Below are positions 54,339-62,564 of a DNA stretch of 64,000 bases, piece by piece (the stretch's first letter is position 1; each line of letters opens with the position of its first letter). Origin of the DNA: Planctomycetota bacterium (GTDB lineage Bacteria > Planctomycetota > Planctomycetia > Pirellulales > Pirellulaceae). Both the position numbers and the translations under genes were made by a program. Where the stretch lies: assembly GCA_014381825.1 (NCBI GenBank), contig JACNKX010000113.1:127367-191366 (forward strand), given 5' to 3'. Under the pieces are notes generated by a model. It was not told the DNA's origin. It saw only the letters and a program-made list of their open reading frames with translations, and searched no databases.

Positions 54339-56387
54339 CTAACGTTCATCGTTCGCGGGAGCTTCTTCAGTGTTGGCTTCTTTTTTCGGCGGTGGTGCCT
54401 TCCGCTCGTTCTCAGCAACGACGCCTTGGGCGCCGCCTACTTTGGCGGCCGCGTCTTTCTCGGTGTCTGATAGCGCGATGTTACCGAAGACGTGAGCCGG
54501 TAGTTCCGACTTGTCCACGACGATGGCCGAGCCAAGGAAGTTGATCGCGGTGTTGTCGATTGCGCTGACGCGCTTGGCACCCGAAGCAAACAACGCGTGG
54601 CGCCAGCGATCGGTCCGGTTGTCGCAGAACGATACCGTCGAACCGCCGTGAACCCAGGCGGCAAAGTTTGGCGGACCACCACCTCGTGGACCGTTGCCTT
54701 CGAAGCGGTTGTCGCGGATGTGCGCAGTTCCCTGAACCATGACGCCGGCCACGCCACCACCTTTGATGGTGTTGTCGGTGACGATGGCAGAGGAGTCTTC
54801 ACGAATGGCGACCATCGGCGGCATGCCGCCCGTGCGCGTGAGCAAGTTGCCAGTGATGTGAGCGCTCGAACCATTACGCACGCCAATGGCGACCAATTTG
54901 TTCTCCAAACATTTGTTGTTGAGGATCAAGGCCGTCGCCTTTTCCCTCACACCAATACCGGCTGTTTTGTTCTCGCGACACTGGTTGCCGATGATCAGGG
55001 CTCTGGCACTGTTTTGCGTTCCAATGCCAGCCAATTCGTTGTTGACACACTGATTGCCACGGATGATCGGCTCGGCGCCGTCTTCGGAACCGATGCCAGC
55101 CATTAGGTTTTCGGAACAAGTGTTGCCGTCGATGATTGGGCGAGCACCTGTACGGGCACCGATTCCGGCCATTAGGTTTTTGTAGCACTTGTTGTCGCGA
55201 ATGATCGCTTCGGCTTCGAGTTCCGTGCCAATTCCGGCCATCACATTTCCGTAGCACTCATTGTCCACGATCACCGGCTTCGCATTCTCTTGTGAGCCGA
55301 TGCCGGCCATCTCGTTGTCGTAGCAGCGATTGTTGCGGATGACCGGAGCGGCTTTCGTTCGGCAACCGATCCCCGCCATCTTGTTCTCGAAACACTTGTT
55401 ATGTTCGATCAACGGACGAGCTCCCGTACGGCAACCGATGCCTGCCATCGCGTTTTTGTAGCAACGGTTGTGGCGAATGATTGGGGTGGCGTCCTCACGG
55501 GCACCGATACCGGCCATGTCGTTTTCGTAGCAGTCGTTGTCCTCAACGACAGGGGATGTTGTGGCTTCTGTACGAATGCCGATGCCGGCGCGGCGATTGT
55601 TGTAGCACTTGTTACCTCGAACCGTCGGGCATGCTCCTTCACTGATGCCTATTCCGGCCCGAACGTTTTTGTAACACGCATTGTTGATGACAAGGGGGTT
55701 GGCGTTTTCATGGCCGATGCCGGCATAGAAATTCTCGAAACAGATATTCTCTTCGATGATCGCGGTGGAACCGCGCATCGAGCCGATGCCGCCGCCCATG
55801 TTGCGGTAAGTCACGTTGCGGAAAATGTGGGGAGAAACATGCTTGCCGATCGCGCCTTCGATGCCGATCCCCGTATAGCCAATATGATGCACGTTGTTAT
55901 TGGTCCCCGTGCAGCGAGTAATTCCGTTCACCGCGATGCCCGCCGTACCCGGCGCCCCAATCGGTTCCTTGGCCTGCTGTTCTCCCTGAGTGGCGTGGTG
56001 TCGCTTCCAGCGTTCTTCGTCGTACTTGCCAATTCCCGTCACGCTGAACCCGTCGAGAGTCGAATCTTCCGCCATTGTGACGCCTGGAGCTGTGGCTCCC
56101 TTGACGTTGCCATCAATGATGGTCGCTTCGGCTCGCTTGAGGCCAAGTTTTCCCTTCGCATCGTCGCCAGCGCTTTTCAGCGTGACGCTGGGCTTCAAAC
56201 GAATTCGCTCATTGTACGTTCCCGCGCTGACCATTACGGTGTCGCCAGCCTTGGACGCGTCGATCGCCGCTTGAATCGTCTTGTGGTCCTGGGGAACGCG
56301 CAGTGTTTCGGCCGAGGCGGGTACGGAAACGCCAACAGCGATTAAACCGCTCGCCAACAACAATCGGCTGTGGTTGACTGTGAACAT
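54339..56387 (-). CDS. Secreted parallel beta-helix protein with 23-residue repeats
   Basis: This protein of about 682 aa has a signal peptide (LLLASGLIAVGVSVPASAE), a pectate-lyase/NosD-like opening (LRVPQDHKTIQAAIDASKAG, VSAGTYNERI), then about 14 coils of roughly 23 residues at residues 195-505 with pattern NxMAGIGxxxxAxPIIxxNxC. Seven coils carry the exact MAGIG. Cys and Asn recur at fixed coil positions and would stack in ladders. ATG 56387 has AAAGGAGA upstream. It sits 32 bp after the MarR gene. Fold and export are clear; the target (a polysaccharide or a surface role) is unknown. Confidence 0.9.
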   Translation of the reverse strand: MFTVNHSRLLLASGLIAVGVSVPASAETLRVPQDHKTIQAAIDASKAGDTVMVSAGTYNERIRLKPSVTLKSAGDDAKGKLGLKRAEATIIDGNVKGATAPGVTMAEDSTLDGFSVTGIGKYDEERWKRHHATQGEQQAKEPIGAPGTAGIAVNGITRCTGTNNNVHHIGYTGIGIEGAIGKHVSPHIFRNVTYRNMGGGIGSMRGSTAIIEENICFENFYAGIGHENANPLVINNACYKNVRAGIGISEGACPTVRGNKCYNNRRAGIGIRTEATTSPVVEDNDCYENDMAGIGAREDATPIIRHNRCYKNAMAGIGCRTGARPLIEHNKCFENKMAGIGCRTKAAPVIRNNRCYDNEMAGIGSQENAKPVIVDNECYGNVMAGIGTELEAEAIIRDNKCYKNLMAGIGARTGARPIIDGNTCSENLMAGIGSEDGAEPIIRGNQCVNNELAGIGTQNSARALIIGNQCRENKTAGIGVREKATALILNNKCLENKLVAIGVRNGSSAHITGNLLTRTGGMPPMVAIREDSSAIVTDNTIKGGGVAGVMVQGTAHIRDNRFEGNGPRGGGPPNFAAWVHGGSTVSFCDNRTDRWRHALFASGAKRVSAIDNTAINFLGSAIVVDKSELPAHVFGNIALSDTEKDAAAKVGGAQGVVAENERKAPPPKKEANTEEAPANDER

Positions 56388-56419
56388 ATTGATTTCTCCT
56401 TTGTTTGGTTGAAGGCGAG

Positions 56420-56941
56420 TTAATTCGTCGTCGCACAAGCCGGCACAATAGGATCTCCCGCGTGTGCTGCAATCATCTTGTTCATCAACCGAGTCAACTC
56501 TAGTCGATCGTCGTCATCCAAACCCGCCGTCACGCGTTCCAATTGGGCTGGCTGTTCCTTCCAAATTCGTTTCAACAGCGCGCGGCCGCGCCGAGTGATG
56601 CTGACAAACTTTGCCCGTCGATCGGCGTCGCTGACGACCCGCTGGATCAAGCCAGCCTCTTCCAGCCGCGACAGCATCACCGTGATGTTGGGAAACGAAA
56701 CGTACAGCTCTTTCGCCAATCGTCGTTGAGTAACCTTTTCTTCGCGTAGCCGGTTGATGACCGTCAGCATTTGAAACTGCGGCGGAGTGAGACCGAAGCT
56801 TGCGTAGTGAGGCCCCATTTGCCGCGCAAGCGCGCCAAATCCGCGCACGACCGACACCACCGCCCGTCGCGCTGGCGTATCGGGAAACTCGTCCCGCAAG
56901 TCCGGAATATGATCGAACTTTCTGTTTAACGGTTTATTCAT
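56420..56941 (-). CDS. MarR family transcriptional regulator
   Basis: This 173-aa winged-helix regulator has the MarR core: FGLTPPQFQMLTVINRLREE, the recognition-helix region LAKELYVSFPNITVMLSRLEE and the wing VVSDADRRAKFVSITRRGRALL, with DADRR being characteristic. It overlaps the upstream MBL gene by 4 bp and is followed by the beta-helix gene after 32 bp, so it probably controls its own operon. A palindrome fit for MarR is present ahead of the operon at 57854-57871. Confidence 0.93.
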   Translation of the reverse strand: MNKPLNRKFDHIPDLRDEFPDTPARRAVVSVVRGFGALARQMGPHYASFGLTPPQFQMLTVINRLREEKVTQRRLAKELYVSFPNITVMLSRLEEAGLIQRVVSDADRRAKFVSITRRGRALLKRIWKEQPAQLERVTAGLDDDDRLELTRLMNKMIAAHAGDPIVPACATTN

Positions 56942-57786
56942 TTATCCGTTGGCTCGTTCCTGGCTTCCAGCGTGCTGATGACCAGTTTTCCTTCGTCGAG
57001 CACAATCCGTCGTCCGGCGCCGGCTGTGTTGAACTTGTCCCCGTAGGCCGATTGGAACAACTCTTTTGCCAAGTCGCCGGAGCAATGCGCGGGCACGGCG
57101 TTGGTCACATTCAAATCCTTCAATTGTGTAATGGCCGCTTTGATCTCGTTGGGTTGCTTCCGCAACATGTGAAAACCGCCAAGCAGCAAGTGGATCGAAT
57201 CTGTTTTTCGCTGCGACTGAGCAGTCTCGACCAGTTTGACAACGCCAGGATGAGAACAGCCGACCAGCATGACCAGCCCCAATGAAGTGTCGATCACAAG
57301 CGATTGTTCGGGCGGCTTACCGTCAACGATCCCTGTTGAGTAGATGCCAGGCACCACCTCGAACGGTCCCTTCACGCGACGTGGTTTCATTCCGACACCC
57401 GCGGCGCGGCGAAAGGCTTCCTCGGGGAAGTTGTCCAAGAAATGAACAGTCATTTTGGGGTTCTTCTCAAAAACCCAGTACACGCCGCGAAGATGGTCGC
57501 CATGCTGATGCGAGATTATCGCATGGTCGATCGACTTCGGATCGATCTGCATTTTTTCCAGGTGCTCCAGCAACAGGGTTGGATCACTGCCGGCATCAAA
57601 GAGCACTCGGTGACCGCGAAAATCGATAAGCGCCGAAAACCCCCATGACCGCCGCAGATCCTCGCGAGCCGAGGTATTGTCGAAGAGCACGAGGACTTCC
57701 AGTTCTGGATTCTCCGAGTGAGCGTGTCTCACGGCAAAACAAAAAAGTACCACCGTTACCGCACACAGTTGTCTTATAAATGTCAT
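56938..57786 (-). CDS. Secreted metallo-beta-lactamase-fold hydrolase
   Basis: This 282-aa protein has a signal peptide (LCAVTVVLFCFAVRHAHSE) and an MBL domain: the metal motif ISHQHGDHLRG, the LVGCSHPGVVKLVE stretch and the C-terminal VPAHCSGDLAKELFQ. The SHPG feature is typical of the COG1237-type group related to the dihydropterin-ribofuranosyl-aminobenzene phosphate synthase family. The signal peptide suggests an envelope role, unlike the cytoplasmic archaeal enzymes. It is the first gene of the MBL-MarR-beta-helix operon. Confidence 0.88.
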   Translation of the reverse strand: MTFIRQLCAVTVVLFCFAVRHAHSENPELEVLVLFDNTSAREDLRRSWGFSALIDFRGHRVLFDAGSDPTLLLEHLEKMQIDPKSIDHAIISHQHGDHLRGVYWVFEKNPKMTVHFLDNFPEEAFRRAAGVGMKPRRVKGPFEVVPGIYSTGIVDGKPPEQSLVIDTSLGLVMLVGCSHPGVVKLVETAQSQRKTDSIHLLLGGFHMLRKQPNEIKAAITQLKDLNVTNAVPAHCSGDLAKELFQSAYGDKFNTAGAGRRIVLDEGKLVISTLEARNEPTDK

Positions 57787-57853
57787 GGTTTTGTTTGTCC
57801 GGTTAGTTGATTTAGTGAGCCATCAGGCTGCAGTTCACTTAGAACTCAACATT

Positions 57854-57871
57854 TAGTTAACTATTTAACTA
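57854..57871. promoter_or_regulatory. Candidate MarR operator
   Basis: The inverted repeat TAGTTAA-N4-TTAACTA is an 18-bp palindrome with perfect 7-bp arms, 68 bp before the MBL start and within the divergent control region. Size and AT-rich character fit MarR-family operators. Binding is inferred. Confidence 0.5.
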
Positions 57872-57929
57872 TTCGGGCGGGCACATTGTCAAGTAGTTTT
57901 TGCTGCTGCTAGGAATTCAGCGCCGCCTC

Positions 57930-57960
57930 TTGACATTCCATTGTTACACGATACCGTGTA
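57930..57960 (+). promoter_or_regulatory. Candidate ArsR promoter and operator
   Basis: TTGACA (57930-57935) is followed after 16 bp by TACCGT (57952-57957), a weak -10. An imperfect palindrome of TACACGAT and ACCGTGTA (57945-57960, 14 of 16 positions symmetric) overlaps that -10 and ends 4 bp before the ATG of the ArsR gene. An operator over the -10 is typical of ArsR repressors and self-control; the transcript would be nearly leaderless. Confidence 0.45.
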
Positions 57961-57964
57961 TTCT

Positions 57965-58330
57965 ATGGCTACCAAAACGAAAAAGCGAAAGAAGATCAGA
58001 TTTCCACCGCAACCAGCGATTGAAGAACGCCCCCTCATCACCGATGACCAGGCGGCGGCGTTGATGCGGCTGTTCAAAGTGTTTTCTAACGACACTCGTC
58101 TGCGACTGTTGCACGCGCTGGTGCGCGAAGACGAACTGTGTGTGAGCGAGTTGGGGGAAGCTGTTGGCATGAAGCCGCAAGCGGTCTCTAACCAGCTGCA
58201 GCGATTGGTGGATCGAGGTATCGTTGGCTCGCGGCGAAACGGTGTCAACATGTACTACCGTGTCATTGATCCCTGTGTATCGGTTTTGCTAGAGCGAGGT
58301 CTTTGCCTGATTGGATGCTGCCCCGAGTAA
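57965..58330 (+). CDS. ArsR family transcriptional regulator
   Basis: About 121 aa with an ArsR/SmtB winged helix: MRLFKVFSNDTRLRLLHALV, ELCVSELGEAVGMKPQAVSNQLQRL (recognition helix) and the wing SRRNGVNMYYRV. The N-terminus is basic (ATKTKKRKK). The C-terminus is Cys-rich (DPCVSVLLERGLCLIGCCPE, four Cys), a possible metal or thiol sensing site; the classical CVC of arsenic sensors is reduced to one Cys (ELCVSEL). ATG 57965 follows the palindrome. The FGE-like gene begins 13 bp later, so it likely controls that operon. Confidence 0.92.
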   Translation: MATKTKKRKKIRFPPQPAIEERPLITDDQAAALMRLFKVFSNDTRLRLLHALVREDELCVSELGEAVGMKPQAVSNQLQRLVDRGIVGSRRNGVNMYYRVIDPCVSVLLERGLCLIGCCPE

Positions 58331-58343
58331 GGAGATGGCGACC

Positions 58344-59552
58344 ATGAAACGATTATTCTTAACAACTGCGGTGGCGATCGTTGTTGTTATGCCACGAGTT
58401 GCGCCCGCGGAGCCAAAGTCCGTCGCAGATCCAACGGGAAAGTCGCTGGCTGTTCGGTCAACGCCGAGCCCCAACGGACCGCAGGTTCAAATCGACGCGG
58501 TTGAGCGTTCAAAGATCAACAAAGAGATATTCGTTGACATGATTGGGTTGCGGCTGTGGGTGGACAGCGCCGAGTCGGCGAAACGCACTCGCGCGCTGGT
58601 CGCGACTCCGGCAGCTGCTCTTCGCGTCAAACAGAAGTTGGGCACCGCGATCATGGAGACGGGCGTCGAACCGGACATGATTCCGGTACGCGGCGAGGAG
58701 GGAAAGAAGATGGGGACGGCAGGCATGGTCCTGCTAAATGGCGGTGAGTTTACGCGCGTTGGCGATTTCTACGACTCCGGCGGTGGCGGCTTGACGATTC
58801 TAAAAGACGGCACTGCCCAAATCTCCCACGGCGCCAAATATCGCGTGCGTGTGTCGTCATTCCACATTGACAAGTTCAAAGTTACCAACGAGGAGTACTG
58901 CAAGTTCCTCAATAACGGCAACGCAGGCTATGCAACGCCCTGGAACCTGCGAATCGGCAAGGCTGCGGAAGGGAGAAACGCGGGCAAGTTCGTTCCTGCC
59001 GACAATTCGTTAGCGAAGCATCCGGTTGTGCTGGTCAATTGGTATCAGGCCAAAGGCTATGCATCTTGGGCAGGGAAGCGGCTTCCCACCGAAGCCGAGT
59101 GGGAGTATGCCGCCGCGGGCAAAGAGGGCCGCAAGTATCCGTGGGGCAACGAACCGCCTGACGAGACGCGGTTGGACTATCCAATCAAATTCAAACATCC
59201 AGTTCCCGTCGATTGGTTTCCCGCTGGCGCGACACCAGACGGCGTATTCCAAATGGCAGGCAATTCGGCCGAATGGTGTGCCGATTACTTCGATCACGCT
59301 TCGTACGCCAAGGCCCCGTCCGGCGGCGTGGCGGTCGATCCCACGGGAGCGAAGCAAGCCTTCCAACCCAACACTTGGTACAAGCACCGCGTGATGTTCA
59401 AAGGCTGGTGCAAGGCGAACCGTGCCGAGTACTTCACTTCTACAAAGCGTCACAGCCGTCCGCCACTGGCCGACGCGTCGGCTGGTGTCAGTATCCGCTG
59501 CGTGAAGAATGCCGCATCGGAAGGCAATGCACACAGGAGCTTACAACAATGA
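58344..59552 (+). CDS. Secreted FGE/SUMF1-domain protein
   Basis: About 402 aa with a signal peptide (LFLTTAVAIVVVMPRVAPAE), an N-terminal region of unknown type, then a formylglycine-generating-enzyme-like domain from about residue 130: MVLLNGGEFTRVGDF, FKVTNEEYCKFLNNGN, VNWYQAKGYASWAGKRLPTEAEWEYAAAGKE and VFQMAGNSAEWCADYF. The C-x4-C cysteine pair of true FGE enzymes is not visible, so this is likely a binding domain and not a sulfatase activator. ATG 58344 has AAGGAG at proper spacing. It overlaps the next gene (ATGA). Confidence 0.85.
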   Translation: MKRLFLTTAVAIVVVMPRVAPAEPKSVADPTGKSLAVRSTPSPNGPQVQIDAVERSKINKEIFVDMIGLRLWVDSAESAKRTRALVATPAAALRVKQKLGTAIMETGVEPDMIPVRGEEGKKMGTAGMVLLNGGEFTRVGDFYDSGGGGLTILKDGTAQISHGAKYRVRVSSFHIDKFKVTNEEYCKFLNNGNAGYATPWNLRIGKAAEGRNAGKFVPADNSLAKHPVVLVNWYQAKGYASWAGKRLPTEAEWEYAAAGKEGRKYPWGNEPPDETRLDYPIKFKHPVPVDWFPAGATPDGVFQMAGNSAEWCADYFDHASYAKAPSGGVAVDPTGAKQAFQPNTWYKHRVMFKGWCKANRAEYFTSTKRHSRPPLADASAGVSIRCVKNAASEGNAHRSLQQ

Positions 59553-62455
59553 AACGAATGTCGATCGTGTTGTTGACCGTTGCGTGGTTTATCACCTTGA
59601 CCGGAGTCGCGACGCTCGCTGACGAAACGCCCGCGTTAGCTGAGGCGCCTTTTGATGCTGCTCAGGCCAAACAGTATCAACAACAGTGGTCCGACCACAT
59701 CAGCAAGTCGTTGGTCCACAACAATTCGATCGGAATGCAGCTACGACTGATTCCGCCAAGCGAATTCACGATGGGCCGAACGGAAGAGCAGTTCGACCAC
59801 GTTCTGGAAATCTTCCAGAAAGAAGGACGCAAGCCAGCTCAAACTGCGACCTGGGAATTGCTGATGATGCCCGCGCATCGAGTTCGTATTACGAAGCCGT
59901 TCTACATGGGAACGACCGAAGTAACCGTCGCACAATTCCGTCAGTTCTGTGACGAATCAGGTTACAAGACCGAAGCGGAACGCGGGCTGCACGGTGGCAA
60001 ACCTTACAAAGGGCGACGCGGAATCTGCACGTGGCGAAAACCGATGGTCTGGATCAAGCTCAAGCAAGAAGACGATGAACCCGTGCTGCACCTATGCTGG
60101 AACGACTGCATCGAGTTTTGCAAATGGCTAAGCGAGAAAGAAGGTGTCGAATACTGTCTGCCTTCTGAAGCAGAATGGGAATACGCTTGCCGTGCGGGAA
60201 CGACAACGGCTTGGAGTTTCGGCAACTTCGAAGACTTTGACCGTTTGGGGCACGAATACATGTTCGTCTCGGATGGCAAACAGGGAAAACACGATCGGCC
60301 GAGCCGTGTTGCGCAGAAGAAGCCGAACGCCTTTGGGCTGTACGACATGCACGGCAATGTTTGGGAATACGTCGCCGATTGGTGGCATCGCTATACCTAC
60401 AAAAACTCGCCGCTAAACGATCCGACCGGCCCGAACAAACAGAGCGAAAAAGGCGATATGCGCCGTATCATTCGTACCGGCTCGTTTGACTGGGGACGCT
60501 GGGGCGCGCAATCAGTCTATCGCATGCGGATCACGCAGCGGTCGACTCAACATCCCCACCAAGGTTTCCGCGTGGCGATGCGGATCAAAGATGTCGAAGG
60601 AGTGCCGCCAGCCGTCGATCCTAATGCCGATCGCCGCAGGCAGCCGCGCGATCCCGGCGCGGATTCCAAAAAAGTCGTTGCTGCTTTAAAAACCGGCGCG
60701 GCCATCGGTAAAGAACTGCCCAAGGAGTTGAGTGTCGAGTTGAACGACAAGGTCAAGATTGAGTTCGTCCTCATTCCCGTAGGCACATGCCTGATGGGCT
60801 CCAACAAAGGCGCGAAAGACGAAGGTCCGATTCACCGTGTTGTCATCTCCAAACCGTTCTACATGGCCAAGCATGAGCTGACGACGTCGCAGTGGGAAGC
60901 GGTGATGGGCAAGCACGAGTTTCTGACCAAACTCACCGAGGGCGACAACCTGATGAAGGGCCCGACCAAGGCCATGAACGTCCTCAGTTGGGACGACTGC
61001 CAAAGTTTCATTAAGAAGCTCAAAACGAAATCGCCGAATCATGCGTTCGCGCTACCCACCGAAGCCCAGTGGGAATACGCCTGCCGCGCGGGCAGCACGA
61101 TGGAGTTTCACTTCGGCGACGACGCCTCGAAGATGGGTGAGTACGCATGGTTCGAGGGCAACATGATCTGGCCCAACAAACCGGCATTTCAAGGCAAGGC
61201 GTTCTACCACGACGTCGGCACAAAGAAACCAAACGATTTCGGGTTGTACGACATGCACGGCGGCGTGTGGGAATGGTGCGCGGACAAGTATGGCGCAGAT
61301 TACTATTTCGACTCGCCACTGGTTGATCCGACGGGACCAGAGTCCGGCAGGTATCGCGTCCTGCGCGGCGGCTCGTGGTTCCGCTATGCCAAGTATTGTC
61401 GCAGCGCCTATCGCAAGTTTTTCTATCCCGCCTGCGACGGCGATGGCGTCACGGCTTGGATCAATGATTTCGGCTGCCGGCTAGTGATTAATCTTGATGA
61501 CACCAGTCGGGCTGCTTCGCTCAAACAGCCAACCGCGCAAGCGCAATCAACGATTCGCTTCGCCGAGAACCTCGTAAAGCACAAATCTAATCCGGTGTTC
61601 GATATCGGCAAGAAGGGTGATTGGGACGAGAAGAACTGCGGTTGCTTTTCGGTCGACCGATTTAACGATCGCTTTCATCTTTACTACATGGGCTCCGGCA
61701 AAAACAATCCGTGGCGGATCGGGTTGGCGACTTCCGACGACGGCGTGAAATGGACGCGGCACGCGTCAAATCCGGTGCTGCCGCAAGGTCCAGCCGGAAG
61801 CTGGGACGATCGCGCCGTGTCGATGCCGTACATCGTAAACGACGGCAAGTCGCTGTGCATGATCTACAGCGGAACGGGCAAGGGCGGCGGATTCGGCTTG
61901 GCGATGTCCGGCGACGGCGTGAAATGGAATCGTTACGGCGACACGCCGCTGCTGCGCGGCATTGGCGGCAGTATGGACCCGTGTCTCCGCAAGTTTGATG
62001 GCAAATACATCCTTTGGTATTGCGGGAAGCAAGGAAAATCGTATCGCATTTTTCGAGCGACCTCGCCGGACGGTGTTCGCTGGACGAAGCACCCGCAACC
62101 CGTTTTGCCGCTGGGCAACCAAGAAGAATTCGACGAGACTTCGCACGCCGGTCCGGTGGTCGTGAAAGTCAAGGGCGTGTACTACCTGTTCCATCTCGGC
62201 GGCAGCAGCCGTGGTTGGAAGGCGGGCCTGGCGACCTCGCGCGACGGCGTTCACTGGACGAAGTCCGCAGCCAACCCGATTCTCGATGTCGGCGGCAAAG
62301 GCGATTGGGACGGCGGCTCGATCCTCAGCATCGACGCTCTATGGCGGAATGACCGCTTTCATATCTGGTACGCCGCTCATTCCCTTGCCGACGCAGGCAA
62401 ACCCGAAATGGAACAAACGATCCGCATCGGGTGCGCGATGAGCGATACAAAATAG
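59549..62455 (+). CDS. Secreted FGE-FGE-beta-propeller fusion protein
   Basis: About 968 aa. Signal peptide (SIVLLTVAWFITLTGVATLA), then FGE-like domain 1 at about residues 57-347 (LCWNDCIEFCKWLSE, LPSEAEWEYACRAG, GLYDMHGNVWEYVADWW), FGE-like domain 2 at about 400-650 (LPTEAQWEYACRAGS, GLYDMHGGVWEWCADKY, RVLRGGSWF), and a C-terminal five-bladed-propeller region at 670-967 like GH43/GH32 enzymes (RIGLATSDDGVKWTRH, FGLAMSGDGVKWNRY, GLATSRDGVHWTK). Neither FGE domain shows the catalytic Cys pair. Start by ATGA overlap with the preceding gene. Likely a glycan-binding or glycan-processing exported protein. Confidence 0.87.
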   Translation: MKRMSIVLLTVAWFITLTGVATLADETPALAEAPFDAAQAKQYQQQWSDHISKSLVHNNSIGMQLRLIPPSEFTMGRTEEQFDHVLEIFQKEGRKPAQTATWELLMMPAHRVRITKPFYMGTTEVTVAQFRQFCDESGYKTEAERGLHGGKPYKGRRGICTWRKPMVWIKLKQEDDEPVLHLCWNDCIEFCKWLSEKEGVEYCLPSEAEWEYACRAGTTTAWSFGNFEDFDRLGHEYMFVSDGKQGKHDRPSRVAQKKPNAFGLYDMHGNVWEYVADWWHRYTYKNSPLNDPTGPNKQSEKGDMRRIIRTGSFDWGRWGAQSVYRMRITQRSTQHPHQGFRVAMRIKDVEGVPPAVDPNADRRRQPRDPGADSKKVVAALKTGAAIGKELPKELSVELNDKVKIEFVLIPVGTCLMGSNKGAKDEGPIHRVVISKPFYMAKHELTTSQWEAVMGKHEFLTKLTEGDNLMKGPTKAMNVLSWDDCQSFIKKLKTKSPNHAFALPTEAQWEYACRAGSTMEFHFGDDASKMGEYAWFEGNMIWPNKPAFQGKAFYHDVGTKKPNDFGLYDMHGGVWEWCADKYGADYYFDSPLVDPTGPESGRYRVLRGGSWFRYAKYCRSAYRKFFYPACDGDGVTAWINDFGCRLVINLDDTSRAASLKQPTAQAQSTIRFAENLVKHKSNPVFDIGKKGDWDEKNCGCFSVDRFNDRFHLYYMGSGKNNPWRIGLATSDDGVKWTRHASNPVLPQGPAGSWDDRAVSMPYIVNDGKSLCMIYSGTGKGGGFGLAMSGDGVKWNRYGDTPLLRGIGGSMDPCLRKFDGKYILWYCGKQGKSYRIFRATSPDGVRWTKHPQPVLPLGNQEEFDETSHAGPVVVKVKGVYYLFHLGGSSRGWKAGLATSRDGVHWTKSAANPILDVGGKGDWDGGSILSIDALWRNDRFHIWYAAHSLADAGKPEMEQTIRIGCAMSDTK

Positions 62456-62564
62456 AGACCGTGCGGAGCTGTCGTCCTTGGCTGTTTGAGTCGTCAGCGG
62501 ACTTGAGCGGGAAGTCCGTGTTTCAGCGATGCCATAGCTGAGAGCCCGGGAGTATACTGAGATT

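Noticed and set aside
54880..55800. Regular DNA repeats that could suggest a CRISPR array
   Set aside because: The period is about 69 bp and follows the 23-residue protein repeat; there are no unique spacers.
55401..56345. Plus-strand open frame of 314 codons
   Set aside because: It is the antisense shadow of the beta-helix gene, open because of the repeated codons.
58344..62455. Calling the FGE-like proteins active formylglycine-generating enzymes
   Set aside because: The C-x4-C cysteine pair needed for copper binding and catalysis is not visible in any of the three domains, and no sulfatase gene is nearby.
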